A DNA stretch of 64,000 nucleotides from Streptomyces actuosus (GCF_016921115.1 NZ_JAFFZS010000003.1:248001-312000), one strand, 5' to 3'; positions 25,128 through 32,986 are shown, counted from the stretch's first letter. Program-made: numbers and translations. Notes: generated from the letters alone by a model not told the origin.

Positions 25128-25748
25128 TCAGCGGCCCGCGAGCTCCAGACGGACGTCCACGACGCCTTCCACGGCGCGGGCCGCCCGGGCGATCACCGGG
25201 ACCAGGAGCCGGTCGGCGAGGGTGCCTCCGAGCGTGACCACCCCCTCGTCGACCGCCACCGTCACCGCGGCGGCGGCCTCGACCGGCTCCAGGACCTCCC
25301 GGCGCACGTCCTCGGCGATGTCCGCGTCGGGCCGCAGGAACACCTTCAGCAGGTCGGCGCGGCTGACCACGCCCTGGAGCACGCCCACGCCGTCCACCAC
25401 GGGAAGCCGCTTGACATGCCGGCGCGCCATGATGCGCGCCGCCTCGGAGACCGGCGCGTCCGCGTGCACGGTCACGGCGGGGCTGCTCATCAGCTCGCCC
25501 GCGGTGATCGCGCCGGCCTTCACCCGGTGCTCGGACGCGCCCTCGTCGGTGTCGCGGAACTCCTCCTTCGCCAGCAGGTCCGCCTCCGAGACCACGCCGA
25601 TCACCCGCCCCTCGCCGGCCAGGACCGGCAGGGCACTGACCTTCCACTGATCCAGCAGCTCGACGACCTCCTTGAACGGCGCCTCACTGCCGACGGCGAC
25701 GACGGTCTGCGTCATCACGTCGCTGACCGTGTGCGGAGATTCAGACAT
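25128..25748 (-). CDS. CBS-domain pair plus BON domain protein
   Basis: A 206-aa protein with two CBS repeats (about 6-60: VSDVMTQTVVAVGSEAPFKE ... VSALPVLAGEGRVIGVVSEADLL; about 80-135: AGELMSSPAVTVHADAPVSE ... VKRLPVVDGVGVLQGVVSRADLL) and a C-terminal BON domain (VAVDEGVVTLGGTLADRLLV ... VDVRLEL). CBS pairs sense adenine nucleotides; BON binds membranes or lipids. This architecture resembles mycobacterial hypoxic response protein 1 (Rv2626c) in the CBS part, a DosR-regulon protein. ATG 25748 is preceded by GGGAGG. OsdR-type boxes lie 84-118 bases upstream. Confidence 0.88.
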   Translation of the reverse strand: MSESPHTVSDVMTQTVVAVGSEAPFKEVVELLDQWKVSALPVLAGEGRVIGVVSEADLLAKEEFRDTDEGASEHRVKAGAITAGELMSSPAVTVHADAPVSEAARIMARRHVKRLPVVDGVGVLQGVVSRADLLKVFLRPDADIAEDVRREVLEPVEAAAAVTVAVDEGVVTLGGTLADRLLVPVIARAARAVEGVVDVRLELAGR

Positions 25749-25831
25749 CTCGGCCTCCCAGGGCAGGGACGGCCATCCCGGCGGTCGCGTCCCCTGATCC
25801 GACCCTGCCCCCGCCCACCGGCGCCCGGCAG

Positions 25832-25866
25832 GGGCCGAACGGCCCGCCCTGCCGGCCGACCCGCCC
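25832..25866. promoter_or_regulatory. Tandem OsdR/DevR-type boxes between CBS-BON and fructosamine kinase genes
   Basis: GGGCCGAACGGCCC (25832-25845) and CGGCCGACCCGCCC (25853-25866), exactly 21 bp apart. Relative to the predicted leaderless start of the rightward gene at 25911 their centres are at about -72 and -51; relative to the leftward ATG they are 84-118 bases away. Confidence 0.65.
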
Positions 25867-25898
25867 CGCCTGCGACCGGACCGCCTCCGGCCCGGCCG

Positions 25899-25911
25899 TA
25901 CCCTGGCGCCG
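25899..25911 (+). promoter_or_regulatory. Minus-10 element of a leaderless promoter
   Basis: TACCCT at 25899-25904 is six bases before the GTG at 25911, with no Shine-Dalgarno sequence between. This is the usual layout of a leaderless actinomycete transcript starting at the initiation codon. Confidence 0.5.
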
Positions 25912-26792
25912 TGCGCAATTCCTCCGACGGGTCCCCCGACGGCGGCCCGGCCGCCGCGGCGGCCCGGTTCACCGGATCGGCGGTGACCGGTGCACGGCAC
26001 CGGTCCGCGACGCTCACCGAAGTGACCGTGGACGGCGGCCGTGCGGTGATGGTCAAGCACGGCGACGCCGGCGCGGTACGGGCCGAGGCGGCCGGGCTGC
26101 GCTGGCTGGCCGACGCCGGTGCGGTTCCGGTGCCCGTGGTGCACGGGCACGACGAACGGTGGCTGGTCACCGACCGCGTCCCAGCCGGCAGGCCCGGCCC
26201 CGACGCAGCGGTCCGCTTCGGGCGCTCCCTGGCGGCTCTGCACGCCGCGGGCGCCCCGGCGTTCGGTGCTCCGCCGCCTGGCGGGCCCGAGGACGCGTGG
26301 ATCGGGCTCGCCCCCATGCGCAACACCGCCGTCGACGACGACTGGCCGCACTGGTACGCCGAGCACCGCGTACTGCCCTATCTGCGCCGCGCGGTCGACG
26401 ACGGCACTCTGCGGGCCGCGGAGGCGTCCGTCGTCGAGCAGGTCTGCGCGCGCCTGCCGGAGCTGGCGGGGCCGGCCGAGCCGCCGGCCCGGCTGCACGG
26501 GGACCTGTGGAACGGCAACGTGCTGTGGGGCGCGGACGGGCGGGTCTGGCTCATCGACCCCGCCGCGCACGGCGGCCATCGGGAGACCGACCTGGCGATG
26601 CTGGAGCTGTTCGGCTGTCCTCACCTGGACCGGATCCTGGAAGGCTACGGAGAGACGCACCCGCCCGCAGCGGGCCGGCGTGACCGCATCGGGGTGCACC
26701 AGCTCTTCCCGCTGCTCGTGCACGCCGTGCTGTTCGGCCGCGGCTATGCCGAACAGGCCCTGTCGGCGGCCCGCGGCGCCCTGGCACTGTGA
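25911..26792 (+). CDS. Fructosamine kinase / APH-fold kinase
   Basis: A 293-aa member of the fructosamine kinase family, which phosphorylates ketosamines to allow protein deglycation. The nucleotide region contains GRAVMVKHGDAGAVRAEAAG (Lys near residue 48). The catalytic loop is ARLHGDLWNGNVLWGADGRV and the metal-binding segment WLIDPAAHGGHRETDLAML, where D replaces the DFG aspartate as usual in the family. The GTG start follows TACCCT by six bases with no ribosome site, so the message is probably leaderless. Its last 49 bases overlap the 3' end of the convergent USP gene. Confidence 0.88.
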   Translation: MRNSSDGSPDGGPAAAAARFTGSAVTGARHRSATLTEVTVDGGRAVMVKHGDAGAVRAEAAGLRWLADAGAVPVPVVHGHDERWLVTDRVPAGRPGPDAAVRFGRSLAALHAAGAPAFGAPPPGGPEDAWIGLAPMRNTAVDDDWPHWYAEHRVLPYLRRAVDDGTLRAAEASVVEQVCARLPELAGPAEPPARLHGDLWNGNVLWGADGRVWLIDPAAHGGHRETDLAMLELFGCPHLDRILEGYGETHPPAAGRRDRIGVHQLFPLLVHAVLFGRGYAEQALSAARGALAL

Positions 26793-27586
26793 CTCCCCTG
26801 TCCGGCTCGCGGGCCGGGCTCGGGCACGACCGCGACCGGGCAGCGCGCCTCGCGCAGGACGAGGCGGATGGTGAGCCCCGGCAGGTCCGCGGCGCCTCTT
26901 CGGCCCACGACGAGCAGTCCGCTGCCCTCCGCGGCGTGCACCAGGGCGTCCGCGGGCGGCAGCAGCACGACGTCCGTCAGCACCTCCACGTCCGGGTACG
27001 TCCTCCGCCAGGGCCGCAACGCGTCCGACAGCGACTGCACCTGCTCGTCCTCCCAGGCGGCGCGGTCCTCCTCGGGCACGGCCAGCGGGGAGCGGGCCGC
27101 CTCGGCCGGCAGGGCCCAGGCGGACACCGCGTGCAGCCGTACGCCGCGCAGCCGTGCCTCCTCGAACGCGAAGCCGATCGCTGCGCCGGGCGGATCCCCT
27201 GGGGTCACGCCGACGGCCACCGCGTCCGACCCGGCCGGCCTGAACGCCCGCGCGGGCACCAGCACCACCGGTCCCGCGGATCCGCCGGCCACGGCCGACG
27301 CGGTCCCGCCGACACCGAGCACCGTCAGTCCGGCCCGTGTGCCGAGGGACCGCAGCACCGGGACCGCGTCACCGGCGGGCGCCTCGCAGCTCACCGTCAA
27401 GGCCGGAAGGCTCTGGGCCAGTTCGGCGGCGATCCGCTCCGCATCCGCCGACGCCCCACCCGCCGGAGACACCTGGACCACGTGCAGCGGGACTCCACGC
27501 CGCAGAGCCTCCCCGGCCGCCCAGTCGGCGGCGGCGCGGCCGCGGGCCGACGCACCGGCTCCGACGACGATCACCTGTTGCTCCAC
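26744..27586 (-). CDS. Universal stress protein-like, degenerate ATP motifs
   Basis: A 280-aa protein with two UspA-like domains. It starts VEQQVIVVGAGASARGRAAADWAAGEA, where the usual VGVDGS has become VGAGAS. The ATP motif is broken in both domains (VLGVGGTASAVAGGSAGPVV and VVGRRGAADLPGLTIRLVLR), so this copy has probably lost nucleotide binding. The C-terminal tail RAGQGSHSARAPRAADRACSA is unlike other USPs and is encoded in the overlap with the convergent fructosamine kinase gene, suggesting the gene ran on past an older stop. GTG 27586 follows GGAGGAG. An OsdR-type box lies 62-75 bases upstream. Confidence 0.75.
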   Translation of the reverse strand: MEQQVIVVGAGASARGRAAADWAAGEALRRGVPLHVVQVSPAGGASADAERIAAELAQSLPALTVSCEAPAGDAVPVLRSLGTRAGLTVLGVGGTASAVAGGSAGPVVLVPARAFRPAGSDAVAVGVTPGDPPGAAIGFAFEEARLRGVRLHAVSAWALPAEAARSPLAVPEEDRAAWEDEQVQSLSDALRPWRRTYPDVEVLTDVVLLPPADALVHAAEGSGLLVVGRRGAADLPGLTIRLVLREARCPVAVVPEPGPRAGQGSHSARAPRAADRACSA

Positions 27587-27647
27587 GGCCGCTCCTCCGT
27601 CGACTCGGGCAGCCCCAGCCTGCCCGGCCCCGCCCGCCGCACGCACG

Positions 27648-27661
27648 GGGCCGAACGGGCC
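27648..27661. promoter_or_regulatory. OsdR/DevR-type box upstream of USP-like gene
   Basis: GGGCCGAACGGGCC, one mismatch from the common form, centred 68 bases before the minus-strand start at 27586. No clear second copy was seen. Confidence 0.6.
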
Positions 27662-27797
27662 GGAGACGGATCGGGAGGGCGGGCCCTTCCGCGGGCGGGG
27701 ACGGGCCGCACGGGCGGCATCGGTGACGCGGGGGGCGTGCCGGGCACCCGGGTGTGCACCGGCCCGGCGGCGGACGCCGCACCGTCCGGTCGGGCCG

Positions 27798-28166
27798 CTA
27801 CGAGTGCTCGCTCCTCGGCTTGCCCCGTCGGTCGGGTGTACCGTGCGGCGGCGGGCTGAAGGGGCGCGGCGAGGTCGCCGGGGCCGTCGACGGACGCGCC
27901 GCGCCCGCGCGGGGCTCGGAGCGCTCGGGGCGCAGGGCGGTCGGGTCGCCCGAGGTGGGCTCGGCGCCGGCCCGCAGCTGGTTCAGCCGCGACATGAGCA
28001 CCTCGGTGACCGGGAGACGGTGCCCGTGGGCCCGCTCGTAGGCGAGCAGCTCCTCGACCCCCTCCGCCGTCAGCGACCGCACGCGGCTCTCCAGACCGCC
28101 GAGCGGCAGGTGGTCGTAGTCCGGCAGAGGCAGGACGGAGCGGCCGGGACCGAAATGGACCCACAC
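27798..28166 (-). CDS. Small conserved actinobacterial protein (DUF8129-like)
   Basis: A 122-aa protein with a conserved-looking core LPDYDHLPLGGLESRVRSL (about residues 14-32) and VEELLAYERAHGHRLPVTEVLMSRLNQLRAGAEPTSG, then a Pro/Arg/Ser-rich tail. The core matches a short domain I recall from actinobacterial lipid-droplet-associated or membrane-stress proteins; the assignment is tentative and no function is claimed. The GTG at 28166 lies directly after GAGGA, which is too close for a normal site, so the true start may differ by a few codons. It is in line with the DUF6479 gene upstream (99-base gap). Confidence 0.6.
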   Translation of the reverse strand: MWVHFGPGRSVLPLPDYDHLPLGGLESRVRSLTAEGVEELLAYERAHGHRLPVTEVLMSRLNQLRAGAEPTSGDPTALRPERSEPRAGAARPSTAPATSPRPFSPPPHGTPDRRGKPRSEHS

Positions 28167-28265
28167 TCCTCTGGGGCCGGGCCACCGCCGCAGTGACGGC
28201 CGGGCGGCGTTCCGCCCGGCTCGCCGTACGGTCCCGGCCCGCCTTTCGGCAAACCGGGCCGACGT

Positions 28266-28622
28266 TCAGTGGGCTCCCAGACCCCCGCCACCGAACGATC
28301 CGCTGCTGCCCTTGCTCCACCGCGGGCGTTCCGTGGACTCGCTCGGCCGGGTGCCGAGGTTGCCGAACTCGGACGGCAGCCTGCGGCGGCCGTCCTGCGG
28401 TACCTCCTCCGGTTCCCGGTTCTCCCTGGCCTCGTGCACCGCGCCCTCCGGCGGCAGGTGCGGCTGCTCCTCCGGACGTGGAGGAGCCGGCTCACGGCTC
28501 TTGAGGATGTCGCCCCGCCAGAACGCGCCGATCAGCAGGGCCACGAGCGCGACCCCGATGACGATCGGCCCGATGACGAGGGCGCCGCTCCGCTCCGCCA
28601 GCTGCATCGCTACGGTACTCAT
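28266..28622 (-). CDS. DUF6479-type single-pass membrane protein
   Basis: A 118-aa protein. A short N-terminus (MSTVAMQLAERS) is followed by one membrane span ALVIGPIVIGVALVALLIGAFW (about 14-35), then a basic patch and an acidic/Pro-rich tail (PAPPRPEEQPHLPPEG, ENREPEEVPQDGRRRLPSE) ending in Gly/Ser. This is the pattern of the Streptomyces family DUF6479, of unknown role. The ATG at 28622 lies four bases after the stop of the broken chaB-like gene, so the two were a translationally linked pair. Confidence 0.75.
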   Translation of the reverse strand: MSTVAMQLAERSGALVIGPIVIGVALVALLIGAFWRGDILKSREPAPPRPEEQPHLPPEGAVHEARENREPEEVPQDGRRRLPSEFGNLGTRPSESTERPRWSKGSSGSFGGGGLGAH

Positions 28623-28625
28623 ATC

Positions 28626-29065
28626 TCATGAATACCCCCCAAACGGGTGCTTTACCACCGTCTCGAAGAGCGTGACGCACGCGTCCGGGGCGCGCGTGGC
28701 GCCGCGGATGACCTCCAGCAGCTCGCCCTTCGGCATCCGCGAGCGACCGTCGATGTCCAGTCGCTGGGCGATCGCGGTGGAGATGCTCCTTCTCGGCGTG
28801 CTCGTCCACGCCCTCCCCGCTGCGCCCGCCCTGCTGCCGGAGCCGGGCCGACCGCGGGCCCGCGGGCCCCTTCCGGCCGCCCTCCTTGCGCTCCCGGTCG
28901 TAGCCCGCCTTCTCGTGCGTGTGCTTGAGGGCGCTGTACGCCACGCTGTGCGGGCGTTCCCCCGCCGTACGGGTCGACCGCCGAGTCGTGCGCCTCGACC
29001 CAGGTCCGCCGGGCGTCCGGGGAGGAGCGCTCCAGGGTCGGCGGCGGTTCGCTTCGTCCCGGCAC
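28626..29065 (-). pseudogene. chaB: chaB-like gene with two frameshifts
   Basis: Three frames together rebuild a ChaB-family protein as found in Streptomyces. Frame 1 gives VPGRSEPPPTLERSSPDAR and VEAHDSAVDPYG. After a G run (five C on the plus strand, 28959-28963) the next frame gives ERPHSVAYSALKHTHEKAGY. After about 28777-28781 a third frame gives TAIAQRLDIDGRSRMPKGEL and continues to FETVVKHPFGGYS and a stop at 28626-28628. Each break is repaired by removing one base from the minus-strand sequence. ChaB proteins are small stress-linked proteins of unclear function with a C-terminal Rho-N/SAP-like segment. Either the gene is dead or the sequence has two homopolymer-type errors; the undamaged codons between the breaks suggest recent damage or error. 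Confidence 0.8.
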
Positions 29066-29180
29066 CGGTGCCACCTGCGTCGTCCGCGTTCTCGTGGGGG
29101 TACGGCGAGTGCCCGCACCGCGGCGAGGGTGACGGCCGCGCCGGGGTTTGACGGCCCGGCCCCGGGGCTACCCGCGCAGG

Positions 29181-29552
29181 GTGACTTCCACATCGCAGCA
29201 GGATCTCGTCCGGTTCCTGGAGGACCGCTTCGCCTGCGCGCAGGCCTGCACGGAGTGCGCCCGGGCCTGCGCCCTGCGGGCGAGCCTGGTGGACCCCGGT
29301 GGCGCGGACGAGCAGGAACTCCTACGCCGCAAGGGCATCATGTGCGCGGAGGTCTGCGACGCGACCTGCCGGGTGCTGGCGGAGCAGAACACGCTGGACG
29401 AGGACGGTGTCCGCATCCAGCTGGACTGGTGCCGCGCCGTCTGCCTGGAGACCGCCCACGTGTTCGACGGGCAGCAGGGCGCGCAGGATGCGGCGGACCA
29501 CTGCCGGGCGTGCGCCCGTGCCTGCACCGCCTTCCTGCACACGCTCGGCTGA
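29181..29552 (+). CDS. Cys-rich four-helix bundle (DUF326/Csp-like) protein
   Basis: A 123-aa protein with spaced cysteines on amphipathic helices: CAQACTECARACALRA (about 16-31), CAEVCDATCRVLAEQ, CRAVCLETAHVF and HCRACARACTAFLHTLG. This is the layout of DUF326 four-helix proteins, including the Csp copper-storage proteins whose bundle core binds many Cu(I) ions through Cys. No twin-arginine or secretion signal is seen, so it would act in the cytosol. Start uncertain: GTG 29181 has only a weak site; TTG 29148 would add 11 residues. Metal storage during stress is an inference. Confidence 0.75.
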   Translation: MTSTSQQDLVRFLEDRFACAQACTECARACALRASLVDPGGADEQELLRRKGIMCAEVCDATCRVLAEQNTLDEDGVRIQLDWCRAVCLETAHVFDGQQGAQDAADHCRACARACTAFLHTLG

Positions 29553-29693
29553 CGGCATTTCGGGACGCCGAAGCCGGGAAACCGGCCGTCGGCCGTCCGG
29601 CCTCCGCGGCCGGGCGCCCACCGGCGCACGTCGCCTCGGCCGGACGGGGTACGGCCATGCCGGGCCCCCGGGCGCGCCGGATGCCGACCGCGG

Positions 29694-29918
29694 TCAGCGC
29701 AGGAGGCGAGGTGGTCGTCGGCCCTCGGCGAGCGACCGCATCCCCTCCCGGTACGCCGCGGCTCCGATGCGCCCGCGCATCCGGCGGCCCACCAGCCTCC
29801 GTTCGGCGCCCTCCAGGGCACGGAGGCGACGGCGCCCGGCCGGCCGCAGCAGGCGCGTCGAGTCGTACAGGGCGCCGGCCAGGATCAGCACGTCGAGGAG
29901 AGCGGCGGCGACGAGCAC
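29694..29918 (-). CDS. Small single-span membrane protein after USP
   Basis: A 74-aa open frame starting 13 bases after the USP stop on the same strand. It has one hydrophobic segment at the very N-terminus (VLVAAALLDVLILAGALYDS) and then a highly basic region (RRRLRALEGAERRLVGRRMRGRIG) ending EGRRPPRLLR. No ribosome site is evident, so translation would depend on coupling to the USP gene. The family is not recognised. The mixed sequence with acidic residues looks more protein-like than the usual Arg/Pro noise. Confidence 0.4.
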   Translation of the reverse strand: MLVAAALLDVLILAGALYDSTRLLRPAGRRRLRALEGAERRLVGRRMRGRIGAAAYREGMRSLAEGRRPPRLLR

Positions 29919-29931
29919 GGCGGTGCCGGTG

Positions 29932-30828
29932 TCAGTCGTGCGGGACGACCGCGACGGGGGCCTTGGCGTGGTGCAGCACCGCGTGCGCGACCGGACCGAT
30001 GCGCGGCCCGAGCGGCGCTCGCCGGATGCGCCGGCCCACGACGACCAGCGAGGCGTCGGCCGCTGCGTCCACCAGGTGGCCGGCCGCGCTGCCGATGGCG
30101 GTCTGCTCGACGACCTGGACGCCCGGGAACTTCTCGTGCCACGGCGCCAGCACCCGGTCGACGGCGTTCGCCTCCTGCTGGGCGAGGTCGGCGTTGAGCT
30201 GCGGGTCCATACCGAGCCCATAGGCGTAGTAGGGCGGCAGACCCCAGCCGTGCACCACCCGCAGCCGGGCCCCGCGCCGGGCGGCGGCGTCGAACGCGAA
30301 GGCGAGCACGGCGTCGTCGGGGTGCTCGTGGTCCAGACCCAGGACGACGTCGCGGTAGGGAGTCGTCGCCGACGGCAGACCGTCCGCGTCCGGCTGGTGC
30401 TCGTCCTCGATCGCGGCCCCGGCACGCACCAGCACGATGGGCCGTTCGGCCTGTGCGACGACGGCGAAGCCGATGGAACCGATCAGGAAACCGGTGACGC
30501 CGCTCAGCCCCCGGGAGCCGATGGCGAGCGGTTCGGCGTCGGCGGCAGCGGCGAGCAGCGCGGTGGCCGGGGGCCGCGTGACCTGCTCGGAGGTGATCGT
30601 CAGAACCGGGTGGCGTTGCCGCAGCCGCTCGATGGTCTCCCGCAGCACCCGCTCGGCCCAGTGGCGCGGCCCGTCACCCTCCGGTGCCGGCCAGGCCTGC
30701 GGCTGCCACCCCCAGGCGTGGACCAGGTGCAGCGGCAGATCCCGCAGCTCCGCCTCGCGGGCTGCCCACTCGGCGGCTGCGAGGCTCTCGGGCGAGCCGT
30801 CCACTCCGACGGTGACGGTACGGGGCAT
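29932..30828 (-). CDS. Universal stress protein, tandem UspA domains
   Basis: A 298-aa two-domain USP closely similar in layout to the one at 20246. The first domain begins MPRTVTVGVDGSPESLAAAEWAAREA and has the intact ATP motif AIGSRGLSGVTGFLIGSIGF; the second contains HGWGLPPYYAYGLGMDPQLN and VVVGRRIRRAPLGPRIGPVA. The WxLPPYYxYG stretch is shared with the 20246 protein, so the two are probably paralogues from a duplication. ATG 30828 has GGAGG eight bases upstream. A perfect OsdR-type palindrome lies 77-90 bases upstream. Confidence 0.9.
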   Translation of the reverse strand: MPRTVTVGVDGSPESLAAAEWAAREAELRDLPLHLVHAWGWQPQAWPAPEGDGPRHWAERVLRETIERLRQRHPVLTITSEQVTRPPATALLAAAADAEPLAIGSRGLSGVTGFLIGSIGFAVVAQAERPIVLVRAGAAIEDEHQPDADGLPSATTPYRDVVLGLDHEHPDDAVLAFAFDAAARRGARLRVVHGWGLPPYYAYGLGMDPQLNADLAQQEANAVDRVLAPWHEKFPGVQVVEQTAIGSAAGHLVDAAADASLVVVGRRIRRAPLGPRIGPVAHAVLHHAKAPVAVVPHD

Positions 30829-30904
30829 GGCGATGGCCTCCTAGAGATGTACGGGCCCGGTGCGGCCTGTTCCCACGCTGTCAGCGCAGGCCACCGCGGC
30901 AGCA

Positions 30905-30918
30905 GGGCCGATCGGCCC
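30905..30918. promoter_or_regulatory. OsdR/DevR-type box upstream of USP at 30828
   Basis: GGGCCGATCGGCCC, a perfect 14-bp palindrome, centred 83 bases before the minus-strand start. The rest of 30829-31275 shows nothing further, and the antiporter genes on the other side start about 360 bases away. Confidence 0.7.
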
Positions 30919-31275
30919 CATGTCGCGGCGACGGACGGCCTCAACGGGCGGGCGGACCGGACCGGTTCGGTCCGCCCCGCCGGCCCGCCCCGGCCGTACG
31001 CCCCCGACCGGCCCCGACGGATCCCGCGTGCCGGGGGCACGCCGTCCCGGGACCAGGGAACGCCCCGGTGTCCTGTCCGGAGCTCAACTCCGCCGTCGGC
31101 GGCGGCCGGACGCCCGCGTGCGGGAACGCCCGTCCCGGCGCGCCGGGACCGGTGCCGATGGTCGAGTCCCCGCCGCCGTCCGCCCAAGATGGGTACGCGG
31201 AGGGCCCGTGCCGCGGCAAGGCGCCGAGGGGCCTCCCGCAGGTTCCCGAGGCACGACGGACAGGGTGGTGTGTGC

Positions 31276-31755
31276 GTGGACGTCAACGAGGTGCTCCTGC
31301 CGGGTGTGGGGCTGCGATACGAATTCGTCAACCAGGACGGCGACCGGATCGGCGTGGTGGTCCGCCGGTCGGGCGACTTCGAGCTCGTGGTCTACGAGGG
31401 CGCGGATCCGGACGAGGCGCGGGCCGTGCTGAGGCTGACCGAGGAGGAGGCGGACACCCTCGCCGAGATCCTGGGCGCCCCGCGCATCGCCGAGCGGTTC
31501 GCCGACCTCACCAAGGAGGTTCCCGGACTGAGTGCCGGACAGATCGAGGTGCGCGCCGGCACACCGTTCGCCGGCCGCCCGCTCGGGGACACCCGGGCCA
31601 GGACACGCACCGGTGCGTCGATCGTGGCCGTCGTCCGCGGCGAACAGGTGATCCCGTCGCCGGGGCCGGAGCGGGTGCTGCATCCCGGGGACGTGCTCGT
31701 GGTGATCGGAACCCACGACGGGATCGCCGCGGTGGAACAGATCGTGCGGGGCTGA
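31276..31755 (+). CDS. Cation:proton antiporter regulatory subunit (TrkA-C)
   Basis: A 159-aa cytosolic protein with an N-terminal actinobacterial domain (VNEVLLPGVGLRYEFVNQDGDRIGVVVRR) and a C-terminal TrkA-C/RCK_C domain (about 85-157: AGQIEVRAGTPFAGRPLGDT, ARTRTGASIVAVVRGEQVIP, PERVLHPGDVLVVIGTHDGI). It matches KhtT-type subunits that gate a K+/H+ antiporter in response to nucleotides or pH. Start at GTG 31276 because AGGGTGG lies about seven bases upstream; GTG 31270 is the alternative. Four bases separate it from the antiporter, so the two form one operon. Confidence 0.88.
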   Translation: MDVNEVLLPGVGLRYEFVNQDGDRIGVVVRRSGDFELVVYEGADPDEARAVLRLTEEEADTLAEILGAPRIAERFADLTKEVPGLSAGQIEVRAGTPFAGRPLGDTRARTRTGASIVAVVRGEQVIPSPGPERVLHPGDVLVVIGTHDGIAAVEQIVRG

Positions 31756-31759
31756 GCCG

Positions 31760-32986
31760 GTGGAGATCTCGGTCGCCCTGCTGCTGGAACTGGGCATCAT
31801 CCTGACCGTGCTGAGCGTGCTCGGGGCAATGGCGCGGCGCTATGCGCTCTCGCCCGTCCCGCTGTACCTCCTGGCGGGGCTGGTGCTCGGCGAAGGGGGG
31901 ATCGCCCCGGTTCCGGCAGCCGGCGCGTTCGTGGAGACCGGGGCGGGCATCGGAGTGGTCCTGCTGCTTCTGGTGCTCGGGCTGGAGTTCACGGTGCCGG
32001 AGTTCACCGTCAGCCTGCGCCGCCACCTGCCCTCGGCCGTGGTCGACCTGGTGCTGAACGCGACCCCGGGAGCCGTGGCGGGCTGGCTGTTCGGGCTGGA
32101 CGGCGCCGGGATCCTGGCGTTGGCGGGCGTCACGTACATCTCCTCCTCCGGCATCGTCGCCCGGTTGCTGAGCGATCTGCGCCGGATGGGCAACCGCGAG
32201 ACTCCGGCGGTGCTGTCCGTGCTGGTGCTGGAGGACTTCGCGATGGCCGCGTACCTCCCGCTGCTCGCCGTCATCGCCGCAGGCGGCACCTGGCGGCAGG
32301 CGCTGCTCGGCGTACTGCTGGCACTCGGCGCGGTCCTGGCCGCGTTCACCGTGTCGTACTGGTGGGGCCAGCACCTGGGACGGCTGCTGTCGCACCCGGA
32401 GGCGGAGCAACTCCTGCTGCGCGTCCTCGGCGTGACGCTGATCGTCGCGGCCCTCGCCGAGGCCGTCCATGTCTCCGCGGCGGTCGGGGCGTTCCTCGTC
32501 GGCCTGTCGCTCACCGGCGAGACGGCGCAGCGGGCCCGCAAGGTGCTGAGCCCGCTGAGGGATCTGTTCGCCGCGGTCTTCTTCCTCGCCATCGGCCTGG
32601 CCGTGAGCCCGGCCGCCCTGGTCCCGGCACTTCCCGTCGCCCTGCTGCTGGCTCTGGTCACCGGCCTGACGAAGGTGGCCTCCGGCTGGTACGCCGCGCG
32701 GCGGGACGGCGCGGGGCGCCGGGGCCGTGTGCGGGCCGGGACCGCGCTCATCGCCCGGGGGGAGTTCTCCATCGTCATCATCGGCCTGGTGGGGGTGCGC
32801 CACGACCGGCTCGGTGCCCTCGTGGCCGCCTACGTGCTCCTGCTCGCCGTGACCGGCCCGGTGATCACCCGCTTCGCCGGCGCCAGGCCGCGGGGAACGG
32901 TACGCCGCCGACGGCGGGGCGGCACCGTGCCCCGCGCTCCCCGACCGGCACCTCACCGGCCCTCGCCGGGCGGACCGGCTCCGTGA
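31760..32986 (+). CDS. CPA2-family K+(Na+)/H+ antiporter
   Basis: A 408-aa membrane protein with about 11-12 spans, of the monovalent cation:proton antiporter-2 family. Characteristic stretches are PVPLYLLAGLVLGEGGIAPV, LLLVLGLEFTVPEFTVSLRR, ITYISSSGIVARLLSDL-like (YISSSGIVARLLSDL) and VLVLEDFAMAAYLPLLAVI, where the acidic E/D pair serves in transport. LTGETAQRARKVLSPLRDLFAAVFFLAIGL and a final Arg-rich tail follow. No cytosolic TrkA-N domain is fused; that role is taken by the separate subunit just upstream, as in KhtT-KhtU. Probably exports K+ under alkaline or electrophile stress. Confidence 0.88.
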   Translation: MEISVALLLELGIILTVLSVLGAMARRYALSPVPLYLLAGLVLGEGGIAPVPAAGAFVETGAGIGVVLLLLVLGLEFTVPEFTVSLRRHLPSAVVDLVLNATPGAVAGWLFGLDGAGILALAGVTYISSSGIVARLLSDLRRMGNRETPAVLSVLVLEDFAMAAYLPLLAVIAAGGTWRQALLGVLLALGAVLAAFTVSYWWGQHLGRLLSHPEAEQLLLRVLGVTLIVAALAEAVHVSAAVGAFLVGLSLTGETAQRARKVLSPLRDLFAAVFFLAIGLAVSPAALVPALPVALLLALVTGLTKVASGWYAARRDGAGRRGRVRAGTALIARGEFSIVIIGLVGVRHDRLGALVAAYVLLLAVTGPVITRFAGARPRGTVRRRRRGGTVPRAPRPAPHRPSPGGPAP

